Of a stretch of DNA of 64,000 nt, positions 1-8,837 are shown in pieces. The stretch is from the NCBI RefSeq assembly GCF_014696825.1, contig NZ_JACJQU010000012.1:92943-156942 (forward strand), read 5' to 3'. The notes below the pieces were generated by a model that saw only the letters and a list, made by a program, of their open reading frames with translations, ran no database searches and was not told where the DNA came from. The DNA is from Anabaena sphaerica FACHB-251. Lineage in GTDB: Bacteria > Cyanobacteriota > Cyanobacteriia > Cyanobacteriales > Nostocaceae. A program made the position numbers and the translations under genes. Numbering within the stretch: the stretch's first letter is position 1; every line of letters starts with the position of its first letter.

Positions 1-81
1 ATGATTTTGCAGCAAACAGCACTATTAGCATAAAATTCTCTTGTGTTTATTGACAACTTTTTTCTGATTATAACCAGCATA

Positions 82-1050
82 ATGAACTTAAATATACCAA
101 TTATAAAGCAACTCTCTGAGTGCAGAAACTTACTCATTGCAGGGATGGGAGGTGGCTTTGATATTTTTTGTGGCTTACCGATTTACTTTGAGTTGCGACG
201 GTTGGGGCTAAAAGTGCATCTTGCTAATCTTAGTTTCTCTAATATTGCATTTTCAAAATCTGCCAAACTTCAACAGACGATCCTATTAACAGAAACCTTG
301 GTAGGTATTACATCGGAAACAGAAGAATTACCCGTTTATTTTCCTGAACTTTATTTAGCGCAGTGGTTTAAAAAAGAATTGAACGAAGCAGTTACCTTAT
401 GGTGTTTCAAAAAAACAGGTGTGTTACCTTTACTAACTAACTACAACCTACTAATTGAACATCTCTCTATTGATGGTATTTTGTTAATTGATGGTGGAGT
501 TGATAGTTTAGCACGGGGTGATGAAGCCAATATGGGAACTGTAACGGAAGATGCTGTTTCCATAGCAGCTGTGAGCAAACTAACTCAAGTTCCTTTGCGG
601 TTAATCGGATGCTTGGGTATGGGTGCAGAACGAGATATTAGTCATGCCCATATTTTAGAAAATATAGCGAGTTTAGCTAATTCAGGCGGTTTTTTAGGTT
701 CTTGTTCACTCCTGAAACAAATGCAATGTTATCAAAACTATGAAAAAGCTTTGTTATATGTTCAGAGTCAGCCACAGCAAGAACCTAGTATTATTAACTC
801 ATCTATTATTTCCGCAGTCCAAGGGCATTTTGGAGACTATCACCTTACATATAGAACCAAAGGTAGTCAACTATGGATTTCACCCTTGATGTCGATATAC
901 TGGTTTTTTGAATTATCTACGATTGTAGAGCAACATTTGTTTTTGTCTGAACTGTTTTTAACTGAGACAGTAGCAGATGTCATCCAAGTAATGCTAAAAG
1001 TTATGCAAACCAGACCTCGACGAATAGCTGATAAAATTCCCTTAGTTTAA
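82..1050 (+). CDS. DUF1152 family protein
   Basis: I recognise this as a DUF1152 protein, a family of unknown biochemical function. The N-terminus has a glycine-rich GMGGGFD stretch (about residues 19-25) following a short beta strand, as in nucleotide-binding folds, and a second glycine-rich stretch (IDGGVDSLARGDEANMGT) lies near the middle. Length (322 aa) fits the family. I chose the ATG at 82. An in-frame GTG at 43 would add 13 mostly hydrophobic residues that look like read-back into the upstream region. The gene stands alone, convergent with the broken NlpC/P60 gene downstream. The domain call is fairly sure; the function is not known. Confidence 0.75.
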   Translation: MNLNIPIIKQLSECRNLLIAGMGGGFDIFCGLPIYFELRRLGLKVHLANLSFSNIAFSKSAKLQQTILLTETLVGITSETEELPVYFPELYLAQWFKKELNEAVTLWCFKKTGVLPLLTNYNLLIEHLSIDGILLIDGGVDSLARGDEANMGTVTEDAVSIAAVSKLTQVPLRLIGCLGMGAERDISHAHILENIASLANSGGFLGSCSLLKQMQCYQNYEKALLYVQSQPQQEPSIINSSIISAVQGHFGDYHLTYRTKGSQLWISPLMSIYWFFELSTIVEQHLFLSELFLTETVADVIQVMLKVMQTRPRRIADKIPLV

Positions 1051-1080
1051 ATTGTATTATTTTAAATTAAATTGTTGCCA

Positions 1081-1906
1081 TTACACTATATAAATAGGAA
1101 CATTAAACCAGGGATTATTCTTGTCAGAAACTTGCAATTGAATGACTTTTAAATAATTGGGATCAGCTTCAATCCAAGTTTGATTACCTATATATGCTAA
1201 TGTATGTGTACCATCTTGAGTCACAGCAATATCTCCTGGTTGGATTTTTTCATGATCTAATTCATTAATACTATTAGCTTTCATAATTACCTTGGTTTTA
1301 TTTCGATATTCTGAGGCTAAAGCTTCAGCAGAAGCATCAAAAAACCAGATGGAAATTCCTTCTCTAATTAGTTGAGGGTTAAGAGAAAGTAAACCATATT
1401 TTAAATTTGCACCTACTAATCCCTGTCTCACTAAACCTGAGCAATCAATCCCCAGTTTATTTTCCCCACCCCAAAGATAATTAGTTCCTAAAAAGCTATT
1501 CATTTCTTGCACGTAATATTCTCTGAGAACATTTGGTTCAAATTTATGCCCAGGTAGAATGGCAATTAAAATACAGATTAAGTAAGTGGGCGTTAAAAAT
1601 TGTCGTTATGACAAGGGAACAGGGAACAGGGAACGGGGAAGAGGGTTTTGGTGAATTTACTTTTTGTTACATACTTCGGTTTTTTCCCGCCGACTTACTT
1701 AGACAAATCAAAATATTTATAAACCGGATAATCGGATGATGCCAGAATAAAACTAATGCTCCCAATACAATCCCAGCTATTAAACATACTGTAGCTAAAC
1801 GAAGAATACCATAACTAACAGGAGCTAAAAGCAAAACTACTAAAAAGAACCAAGACAAATTCCACAGATAAAATAAATAACGGCGTTGCTTGATGGGAAA
1901 TAGCAT
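1081..1906 (-). pseudogene. NlpC/P60 cell-wall hydrolase gene, split by a MITE
   Basis: The 3' part (1081-1578) encodes an NlpC/P60 domain with the catalytic Cys in IDCSGLVRQG and a following His in DGTHTLAYIG. It has no ATG, GTG or TTG upstream of a GTG at 1512, although the frame stays open to 1605. The 5' part (1700-1906) starts with an ATG and encodes two hydrophobic segments, as expected of a membrane-anchored N-terminus. Between them sits a 119-bp element (1581-1699) flanked by TA on both sides. Removing the element plus one TA joins the parts in frame (ILICL-ICILIAILPGHK) and gives a 234-aa protein. As it stands the gene would make only a 79-aa membrane peptide and perhaps an unanchored 143-aa hydrolase domain from the GTG. 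The family cleaves peptidoglycan peptides. The join is computed by eye from the sequence; the inactivation is inference. Confidence 0.8.
1581..1699. mobile_element. MITE, 119 bp, TA target duplication (copy 1)
   Basis: The imperfect terminal inverted repeats begin AGTAAGTGGGCGTTAAAAA on the left and AGTAAGTCGGCGGGAAAAA on the right (reverse complement), with TA at 1579-1580 and 1700-1701. There is no coding capacity. The interior carries heptameric gggaaca-type repeats. A second copy with the same end lies at 26207-26345. TA duplication and short TIRs are typical of IS630/Tc1-mariner-type non-autonomous elements; that family assignment is inference, since no transposase is in the window. Confidence 0.75.
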
Positions 1907-1946
1907 TTTTATGACTCCGTAAGGTAATATTTAAGATAGTAACTTT

Positions 1947-2822
1947 ATGATTGTTGTTATGTCTACTTCCCAAAAATTGCGGGAATTACTCGCACGTCCT
2001 GAAATTATTGTTATTCCCGGTGTCTATGACTGTCTGAGTGCGAAGTTGGTAGAACAAACGGGTTTTGAAGTTGCTGCTACCAGTGGTTTTGGTATCGCTG
2101 CTTCTACCTTGGGTTTACCTGACTATGGTTTTCTCACTGCTACAGAAATGTTTTATAGTGTAGGACGGATAACACAATCAATTAATATACCCTTAATTGC
2201 CGATTGTGATACAGGATATGGTAATGCTTTAAATGTGATGCGGACTGTAAAAGATGCCGTACAAATTGGGTTAGCGGGGATAATTTTGGAAGACCAAGAA
2301 TGGCCAAAAAAATGCGGTCATTTTGAGGGTAAGCGAGTTATTTCTATGCACGAACACGCGGGAAAAATTCGTGCTGCTGTAGAAGCAAGGGGTGATAGTG
2401 GTTTGGTAATTATAGCCAGAACTGATGCCCGCGCACCTTTGGGTTTAGAAGAAGCTATTAAACGGGGAAAATCTTACATCAATGCAGGTGCAGATGTGTT
2501 ATTTATCGAAGCACCTCAATCTGTGGCAGAATTGCAAACCATAGCTGCTGCTTTTCCTCATGTACCTTTAGTAGCTAATATTGTGGAAGGTGGAAAAACA
2601 CCAGAAATGACTACAGCAGAATTACAAAAATTAGGTTTTAAAATTATCTTTTTTCCCCTGACTGCGCTGATGGCTGTAACTGAGGTGATGAGTGCTTGTT
2701 TTCGTCATCTCAAAGAACAGGGAAGTACGGCTAATTTAACAGGTTTGATGAATTTTCAAGATTTTCAAGAATTGATAGGAGTTCCCAAATATCTGCAAAT
2801 TGAAAAAGAGTATATAGTTTAA
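1947..2822 (+). CDS. Isocitrate lyase/PEP mutase family protein
   Basis: The protein belongs to the PEP mutase/isocitrate lyase superfamily (2-methylisocitrate lyase, oxaloacetate decarboxylase and carboxyphosphonoenolpyruvate mutase relatives). Seen directly are the metal-binding DCDTGYG motif (residues 86-92) and the KKCGH loop (residues 121-125) with the catalytic Cys123 used by the lyase branch, plus EDQEWP just before it. At 291 aa the length is typical. The family cleaves or rearranges C-C or C-P bonds of 2-oxo acid-type substrates using Mg2+. The exact substrate cannot be told from sequence. I kept ATG 1947; ATG 1959 (MSTSQKL) is an equally reasonable start. It is a single gene with repeats on the downstream side. 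Confidence 0.85.
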   Translation: MIVVMSTSQKLRELLARPEIIVIPGVYDCLSAKLVEQTGFEVAATSGFGIAASTLGLPDYGFLTATEMFYSVGRITQSINIPLIADCDTGYGNALNVMRTVKDAVQIGLAGIILEDQEWPKKCGHFEGKRVISMHEHAGKIRAAVEARGDSGLVIIARTDARAPLGLEEAIKRGKSYINAGADVLFIEAPQSVAELQTIAAAFPHVPLVANIVEGGKTPEMTTAELQKLGFKIIFFPLTALMAVTEVMSACFRHLKEQGSTANLTGLMNFQDFQELIGVPKYLQIEKEYIV

Positions 2823-2863
2823 TAAAGAGTGATATCAAGCCCGGTTGATAAGTTATAATTACC

Positions 2864-2975
2864 GGCGTTGCTGAATTAGGATATGAAATTGAAAAATCAA
2901 TGATTTCAAACTCTTACTCTCTGTGACTGGAGCGCCTCTGCGTGAAACAAAATCATACTCTTAATCAGCAACGCC
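2864..2975. mobile_element. MITE-like element, 112 bp, with 8-bp direct repeats
   Basis: The ends are imperfect inverted repeats: GGCGTTGCTGA is identical at both ends, followed by about 10 more matches over 17 bases. The element is flanked by an exact 8-bp direct repeat TAATTACC at 2856-2863 and 2976-2983, which looks like a target duplication. No ORF. The interior contains a ctgtgactggagcgcctctgcgtg phrase common in cyanobacterial intergenic DNA. A shorter relative lies at 58840-58888. The rest of the 2823-3130 gap holds nothing else I can name. Confidence 0.65.
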
Positions 2976-3130
2976 TAATTACCATATCTGTGCAGAAATG
3001 GGTAAACTCTTTTTTCACCTACTCCCTTCAAGAAAGCTCCCCTTCTGCCTTAATGATAAGTCTTTAACCGGACACGATATAACTCCTGAATTCTGCTGGA
3101 TCTGAAAATATCGGCAGTTTTCACCTTTGA

Positions 3131-4204
3131 TTAACTTGTCAATATTTCCCGCACCAAAGCAGCCAACTTATCAGCACTATCAGGAGATGCGATCGCTTTT
3201 GCCTTCTCTCCCATCCTTGCCAAATCTGCTGGAGATTGCAACAATTCTAACACCTGCCTTTGCAAAATTTCCGGTGTCAACTCCGACTGTTTAAAATTTA
3301 AAGCCGCACCAACATCACTAAAAACCGCAGCATTGAAAGATTGATGATCTTCAGCCGCAAAAGGATAAGGAATCAAAATAGCTGGTGTACCACAAACCGC
3401 CAACTCTGTTAAACTGCCAGCACCAGAACGACTAATAGCTAAATTAGCCCGTCGTAACAAAGCCGCCATATTATCGTAAAATGGTAATGCTATGTACTGG
3501 GGATGTTGCAGACTATCTGCATCTGGATCTCTATCACCTGTTAAATGTACTATATAAGCACCAGCATCAAACCAAGCTGGAGCAGAACGGCGCACTAATT
3601 GATTAACCGCCACCGCACCTTGACTACCGCCAAAAACCACAATTAAAGGAACACCATCAGGAATAGGTAAATCTAGACCATGATCAATTCCTTGATCCAA
3701 GAATTGCGATCGCACAGGAGTACCCACACAGACAGTTTTAGCACGGGGTAAATACTGGGCAGCCACATCAAAACCCACCGCTACCGCACTGCACCATGGT
3801 CCAAAAAATCGCGTTACCTTACCAGGTAAAGCATTAGATTCATGAAAAACAATCGGTAAACCCAAAGAACGAGCCGCAATCACCGCAGGCCCGGCAATAT
3901 AACCCCCTGTAGTAAATAACCCCTGAAAATTTCCTTGTTTGAGAATACGTCTCACCTGCAAAATCGCACCGATGAGCTTAAACAAGATACCCACAGAGGA
4001 AAGACTCAAACCTTGCTGAAACCCTTCTACAGCGATCGTATTCAAAGGATATTGGCTAGGGACAAGCTGAGACTCAAGTCTGGTGGGGACACCAAGCCAT
4101 TCAATTTCATATTCTTGTAATTTATCAGCCAGTGCGATCGCTGGAAACAAATGTCCACCAGTCCCACTAGCAGCTATTAATAATTTTAACCGTGCGTTTG
4201 CCAT
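3131..4204 (-). CDS. murG: UDP-N-acetylglucosamine:lipid I N-acetylglucosaminyltransferase MurG
   Basis: MurG transfers GlcNAc from UDP-GlcNAc to lipid I, making lipid II on the inner face of the plasma membrane for peptidoglycan synthesis. Visible hallmarks of this GT28 enzyme are GTGGH at residues 14-18, HESNALPGKVTR at 121-132, the GGSQG loop at 192-196 and the donor-binding SRSGAGSLTE at 258-267. At 357 aa it has the usual length. The start is the ATG at 4204, four residues before the first beta strand. It is not in a dcw cluster here, which is normal for cyanobacteria. It is divergent from the exported protein gene at 4290. Confidence 0.97.
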   Translation of the reverse strand: MANARLKLLIAASGTGGHLFPAIALADKLQEYEIEWLGVPTRLESQLVPSQYPLNTIAVEGFQQGLSLSSVGILFKLIGAILQVRRILKQGNFQGLFTTGGYIAGPAVIAARSLGLPIVFHESNALPGKVTRFFGPWCSAVAVGFDVAAQYLPRAKTVCVGTPVRSQFLDQGIDHGLDLPIPDGVPLIVVFGGSQGAVAVNQLVRRSAPAWFDAGAYIVHLTGDRDPDADSLQHPQYIALPFYDNMAALLRRANLAISRSGAGSLTELAVCGTPAILIPYPFAAEDHQSFNAAVFSDVGAALNFKQSELTPEILQRQVLELLQSPADLARMGEKAKAIASPDSADKLAALVREILTS

Positions 4205-4289
4205 TGAAAGCTATACCATTTAGCGCCTAGCTTATCTAAGATAAAACAAATTCCTGACCTTCTGTGATCAAATCAGTAAACTATTACCA

Positions 4290-5102
4290 ATGACTAAGAT
4301 TATTGCTTTATTAATGAAACACAACAAAACATTTACTGCCAGTATTTCCCTGTTGTCCTTCCTACTGACACTGGATTTAACCAGTAATGGGCTATTTGCT
4401 CAAGCTGCTAAACCGGAAAATGCTCCCCCAGCACTCAAAAACCTACTCACACAAATTGACACAGCCTCTAGCCGAGGTGATATTAAAGGCGTAATGCAAT
4501 TTTACAGCCCCAATTTCACTCATGGCGATGGACTAAACCGCCAAACTATGGAACAAGCTTTGAAGTCTTTCTGGCAGCGGTATCCTCAACTACGCTACAG
4601 CACAAGACTGCAATCTTGGAAATCAGAAGGCAACGCCATCATTGCAGAAACAGTCACCACCATCACAGGTTTACCATCTTCTAACAGTAATAATCTAGCT
4701 CTCAATGCGACGATTACTTCCCGCCAGCGCATTACAGGTACAAAAATCCAGCGCCAAGAAATTTTATCAGAACGCACCCAACTTACCTCTGGCAACAAAC
4801 CACCCCAAGTAGAAATTAAACTGCCACAACAGGTAAAAGCTGGGCAGAAATATCACTTTGATGCTATTGTCCAAGAACCATTGGGCAATGATCTCTTGTT
4901 GGGAAGTGCCATAGAAGAAAACATCCAACCAAGTAAATATCTCACCCCCACACCAGTAAATTTAGAATTACTCAATGCTGGTGGGCTGTTTAAAACTGGA
5001 CTCGCACCATCTACCCCCGGACAACAATGGATTTCTGCGGTCATTCTTCGTAATGATGGGATGACAATGATTACTCAGCGTCTACAAGTAGTGAAAAAGT
5101 AG
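4290..5102 (+). CDS. Exported NTF2-like protein of unknown function
   Basis: The N-terminus has a signal-peptide-like hydrophobic core (ISLLSFLLTLDL) and a plausible cleavage after LFAQA. Residues about 45-140 look like an NTF2/SnoaL-like fold (LLTQIDTASSRGDIKGVMQFYSPNFTH is split by an amphipathic helix, then FWQRYPQLRYSTRLQSW), a domain used for ligand binding or as a small lyase scaffold. The C-terminal third is a beta-rich segment rich in Pro and Gln. ATG 4290 gives eight residues before MKHNKTF; the inner ATG 4314 gives a more classical signal peptide and may be the true start. No neighbour explains its role. Confidence 0.6.
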   Translation: MTKIIALLMKHNKTFTASISLLSFLLTLDLTSNGLFAQAAKPENAPPALKNLLTQIDTASSRGDIKGVMQFYSPNFTHGDGLNRQTMEQALKSFWQRYPQLRYSTRLQSWKSEGNAIIAETVTTITGLPSSNSNNLALNATITSRQRITGTKIQRQEILSERTQLTSGNKPPQVEIKLPQQVKAGQKYHFDAIVQEPLGNDLLLGSAIEENIQPSKYLTPTPVNLELLNAGGLFKTGLAPSTPGQQWISAVILRNDGMTMITQRLQVVKK

Positions 5103-5393
5103 GACTGAGGCTGCTATTAAAGGTTAAAAGATAAAGGTAAATTACAGCATATTGCAGGTTAATGAGGTACAATTTTTAATCACAAAGCCTTGCACTAAAA
5201 GGGTTTTACTGCTCATAGCTGACCGCTGATGACCAAAAGGTGCTGTGTTACCCTTTTTACCTTTATTGTTTTGCTCATTTGCTCAAGATTTGTTTGCTTA
5301 AAGTGCTTTAAAAACGACAAAATGCAAGGAGTAAAGACCGGAAAAAATGAAAATGATTTTCAAGTAGCTATTTAATAGACTACAAATATCTAA

Positions 5394-5978
5394 CTATCGC
5401 CGTCCATCAGGATTCCATGTTTCAAGAGCAATGTATTCGTTCTGCACCAAATCCAAAGGCTCAATCGCACCGCTAGAACTAGATACTCTGAACCAATAAA
5501 CTGGACTAGTAATGTCATTAGGGTGATTTTCAAAGACTTTCACTATATAAAAAGGTGCATCGAAAGTGGGGGAACTATCAACAACTGCTGAAACACGTAT
5601 ACTCCCTTTAGAAAGGGTTTCAATTTCTCTGGCTTTGCGTTGTACTTGTGGTAAATTCCAGACTGAGTTGAAAGCTTTTTGCTTATCTATTTTGATGCTA
5701 GGGTAATAAGCCTTCACAGCAGTAGCTTTGTTTGCTTGAGTTAGAGATGGTGAGTAAACTAAACTTTGGTTAAGATGATTTTGATAAAGTTGATTGAGCG
5801 CGTATCCTCCTAACGCTCCTACCACAAAGGTAACAATTAAATGGTAATAGGTTAATGGTTTCTGAGGATAATAGCTGAATTGTTTCTTATGGTAATAGGT
5901 TAATGGTTTCTGAGGATGATAACTGAATTGTTTCTGAGGGTAATAGGTTAATTGTTTCTTAGTGTTACTCCTAAGCAT
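5394..5978 (-). CDS. Membrane protein with N-terminal octapeptide repeats
   Basis: Not a family I recognise. The first 45 residues consist of five 8-residue units of the type KKQLTYYP/QKQFSYHP/QKPLTYYH/KKQFSYYP/QKPLTYYH. In DNA this is a 24-bp unit arranged as a 48-bp repeat (copies begin at 5843, 5891 and 5939). A single membrane segment follows (VTFVVGALGGYALNQLY), then a region of about 130 residues ending in WNPDGRR. A Tyr/Pro/Lys-rich cytoplasmic tail before a membrane anchor suggests binding to another protein or an envelope component, but that is inference. Upstream, a possible SD (GGAGGTG) lies before the ATG at 5978. Confidence 0.6.
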   Translation of the reverse strand: MLRSNTKKQLTYYPQKQFSYHPQKPLTYYHKKQFSYYPQKPLTYYHLIVTFVVGALGGYALNQLYQNHLNQSLVYSPSLTQANKATAVKAYYPSIKIDKQKAFNSVWNLPQVQRKAREIETLSKGSIRVSAVVDSSPTFDAPFYIVKVFENHPNDITSPVYWFRVSSSSGAIEPLDLVQNEYIALETWNPDGRR

Positions 5979-6374
5979 ATTGATGCACCTCCGTAATTGT
6001 GTAATCTTAATTCCTGTATAACTATGATACCAGGGGTTTAACCCCCTATATGGAGCCTTGACAAGAATCCTGACGTTGTTTTACTTAGACAGATGGGATT
6101 TACGGCATAAATTTTTTACCTTTTGTTTGGCTACTGGAGGATACATAATAGCGATCCCCACTGCTACCATCCTATAGCCAATCTTAAATTTGTGGGTAAG
6201 GGTCTTTGTCCAAGTAGCAATGATCCCCATTGATATCGTGTCCGGTTGAAGACTCATTCCCAGCACGGAGTGAAGACAGGCCAGATGCAGAAATTTGTTT
6301 ATTTATCAGGTCTAATCAATTAAAATCTATGGTTAATTAGGACTAAACTCTGGAAAATATTAATTACTGTTCCC
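5979..6374. other. Intergenic region with a short palindrome
   Basis: No gene is supportable here. A GGGGTTTAACCCC palindrome lies at about 6033-6046. The phrase gatatcgtgtccggtt near 6235 recurs in inverted form near 3070 and partly near 12477, so it is another dispersed word. A 61-codon minus-strand frame at 6081-6266 has no start context or recognisable sequence. Confidence 0.4.
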
Positions 6375-7163
6375 ATGACCAAACAAACAAATGCAATCAT
6401 TGTTTTCGATATTGATGGTGTGATTCGTGATGTTGGCGGTTCTTATCGTCGCGCCATAGCAGATACCGTAGAGCATTTTACTAATCGGGTTTATCGTCCT
6501 ACAGATGTAGATATTGACAATCTTAAGTCTGAGGGAATTTGGAATAATGATTGGGACGGTTCTCAAGAATTAATTTACCGTCACTTTGTTAGCCAAGGAA
6601 AGACCAGGGAACAACTACAATTAAATTATGAAAAGATTGTCACCTATTTTCAATCTCGTTACCGGGGTACAGATCCAGAAAATTGGAATGGGTATATTTG
6701 TAATGAACCTTTATTATTGCAACCACGATATTTAGAAGAACTCACACAAGCAGATATTAGTTGGGGATTTTTTAGTGGTGCTACTCGCGGTTCTGCTACT
6801 TATGTTTTAGAAAAACGTTTGGGTTTAAAATCTCCGGTTTTAATAGCTATGGAAGATGCACCAGGTAAACCTGATCCTACCGGACTTTTTGCGACTATTA
6901 ATTTATTAGAAAAGGGATTTGATAAAAAACAAACGGTGATATATGTGGGTGATACAGTAGCAGATATGCACACCGTCGAAAAAGCAAGAAATTTGGATAG
7001 TTCTCGGAAGTGGGTGGGTGTGGGAGTTTTACCACCTCACGTACAGGAAACAGCAGCAAGACGGGATGCTTATGTTGCAACACTGATGAAAGCAGGAGCA
7101 AAGATAGTATTTAATAATGTGCAGGAATTAACACCAGTAAAAATTCAGGAGTGGGAAATATAG
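6375..7163 (+). CDS. TIGR01548-type HAD-superfamily hydrolase
   Basis: A HAD hydrolase of the subfamily IA type that I recognise as the cyanobacterial TIGR01548 group. The nucleophile motif FDIDGVIRD is at residues 11-19 (Asp12 nucleophile, Asp14 acid/base), the motif II Thr/Ser region is FFSGATRGS, motif III Lys is in GKPDPTG (about 164-170), and the motif IV acidic cluster is YVGDTVADM (about 189-197). All catalytic residues are present, so it should be an active phosphatase on a small phosphorylated metabolite, substrate unknown. Length (262 aa) is normal. It stands alone, 148 bp before the P450 gene. Confidence 0.85.
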   Translation: MTKQTNAIIVFDIDGVIRDVGGSYRRAIADTVEHFTNRVYRPTDVDIDNLKSEGIWNNDWDGSQELIYRHFVSQGKTREQLQLNYEKIVTYFQSRYRGTDPENWNGYICNEPLLLQPRYLEELTQADISWGFFSGATRGSATYVLEKRLGLKSPVLIAMEDAPGKPDPTGLFATINLLEKGFDKKQTVIYVGDTVADMHTVEKARNLDSSRKWVGVGVLPPHVQETAARRDAYVATLMKAGAKIVFNNVQELTPVKIQEWEI

Positions 7164-7311
7164 CAGAAGTCAGAATTTAGAATATTTGTTTGCATTAGCA
7201 ATATATCTATATTCTTGATTCTGAATCTTGACATAGAATAAACGAAATCATGGGTGTAGACATCATTGGTTGATAACAATCTTGCTTTGAATTATGAGGA
7301 GATAAATCACA

Positions 7312-8700
7312 ATGGCTACATTTAAACTGCCCGATGGACCTCAAGACCACCCTTGGGTACAGACTTTCCACTGGTTGAAAAATCCTTTGGGATATATGGA
7401 AGAATGTGCGGAAAAATACGGTGAGATCTTCACTTTAAGAATTGGACCCGTTTTTAAACCGCAAGTATTCATCAGCAACCCCCAAGCCATTCAACAGATT
7501 TTTACCACTGATACAAAACAGTTAGATTCTGGGGAACCAGCGGGGATTAAAGCCCCTTTATTGGGACAACAATCTTTATTAGCACTAGAAGGAAAACCTC
7601 ACCAACGTCAGCGCAAATTATTAACTCCTCCTTTACACGGGGAAAGAATGCTGGCTTATGGTGATTTAATCCGCGAAATTACACAGCAAGTCACTAATAA
7701 ATGGCAGGTTGGAGAACCATTTAATGTCCTTTATTCCATTCAAGAAATCTCTTTTGAGGTAATTTTAAAAGCTGTATTTGGTTTACAGGAAGGTTCACGT
7801 TATGAACAACTAAAGGAATTACTGTTAAAAATTCTCAATCCTGAAAAACCTTTTGTGAGAGGAATGATGTTACTTTTTCCATCATTGCAAAAAGATTTAG
7901 GTGCATGGAGTCCTTGGGGTAAATTCCTCCGGTTAAAAGCTGAAATTGACACACTGATCTATGCAGAAATAAAAGAACGTCAAGAAAAACCAGATCCATC
8001 TCGCACTGATATTTTATCTTTAATGATGGCTGCGAAAGATGAAAATGGTCAACCCATGAGTGATGTAGAATTAAGAGATGAGTTGATTACTTTGTTGATA
8101 GCTGGTCATGAAACTACTGCAACTTCTTTAACTTGGGCGCTTTACTGGGTTCATCGTTTCCCACAGGTGCGAGAAGAACTATTGCAAGAATTGGATAATT
8201 TGGGTGAAAATCTAGATGCTAATGAGATTTTCAAATTACCCTATTTAAATGCTGTTTGTTCGGAAACATTGCGATTATATCCAGTGGCAATGTTGGCTTT
8301 AAATAGATTGGTAAAATCACCGTTGGAAGTGATGGGTTATAATTTAGAACCTGGAACTTTGGTGATTCCTTGTATTTATTTAACCCATCATCGAGAAGAT
8401 TTATATCCTGATTCTAAACAGTTTAAACCAGAGCGTTTTTTAGAACGTCAATTTTCTTCGACTGAGTTTTTACCGTTTGGGGGTGGAAACCGTCGTTGTA
8501 TTGGGATGGCTTTTGCACTGTTTGAGATGAAGTTGGTCTTAGCAACGGTTTTATCTCAATGGGAGATGGAATTGGCTGATACTGAACCAGTACAACCAGC
8601 ACGGAAGGGCGCTTTATTGGGTCCATCTGGGGGTGTGAAGATGGTTGTGAGGGGGAGAAGAGAGGAAAGTCAGCGAGTTTTTGAGACTAGCGTTAGTTGA
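7312..8700 (+). CDS. Cytochrome P450 (CYP110-like)
   Basis: A soluble-type P450 of 462 aa. The I-helix oxygen-activation motif AGHETT is at about residues 264-269, the K-helix ExxR in SETLRLYP near 316-319, and the heme loop FLPFGGGNRRCIG near 386-398 with the axial Cys. It lacks an N-terminal membrane anchor. The sequence resembles the CYP110 family, which is widespread in filamentous cyanobacteria and linked to fatty acid or terpenoid oxidation; the substrate here is unknown. A good AGGAG lies at 7297-7301, ten bases before ATG 7312. It is convergent with a second, unrelated P450. Confidence 0.93.
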   Translation: MATFKLPDGPQDHPWVQTFHWLKNPLGYMEECAEKYGEIFTLRIGPVFKPQVFISNPQAIQQIFTTDTKQLDSGEPAGIKAPLLGQQSLLALEGKPHQRQRKLLTPPLHGERMLAYGDLIREITQQVTNKWQVGEPFNVLYSIQEISFEVILKAVFGLQEGSRYEQLKELLLKILNPEKPFVRGMMLLFPSLQKDLGAWSPWGKFLRLKAEIDTLIYAEIKERQEKPDPSRTDILSLMMAAKDENGQPMSDVELRDELITLLIAGHETTATSLTWALYWVHRFPQVREELLQELDNLGENLDANEIFKLPYLNAVCSETLRLYPVAMLALNRLVKSPLEVMGYNLEPGTLVIPCIYLTHHREDLYPDSKQFKPERFLERQFSSTEFLPFGGGNRRCIGMAFALFEMKLVLATVLSQWEMELADTEPVQPARKGALLGPSGGVKMVVRGRREESQRVFETSVS

Positions 8701-8837
8701 GGTGTTTGGGATGCGTTAGCGTAGCTGACTGTAAGTATCGCTTAGAGTACAGAACGAATAAAATCAATTGTGATAACCTCACCATAGGCAGTGTGTAACT
8801 TTATCAGACGCTACCTATCGCGGATCACTCATATTAC

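Noticed and set aside
6081..6266. 61-codon minus-strand frame
   Set aside because: Sits in repeat-rich intergenic DNA, with no SD and no family resemblance.
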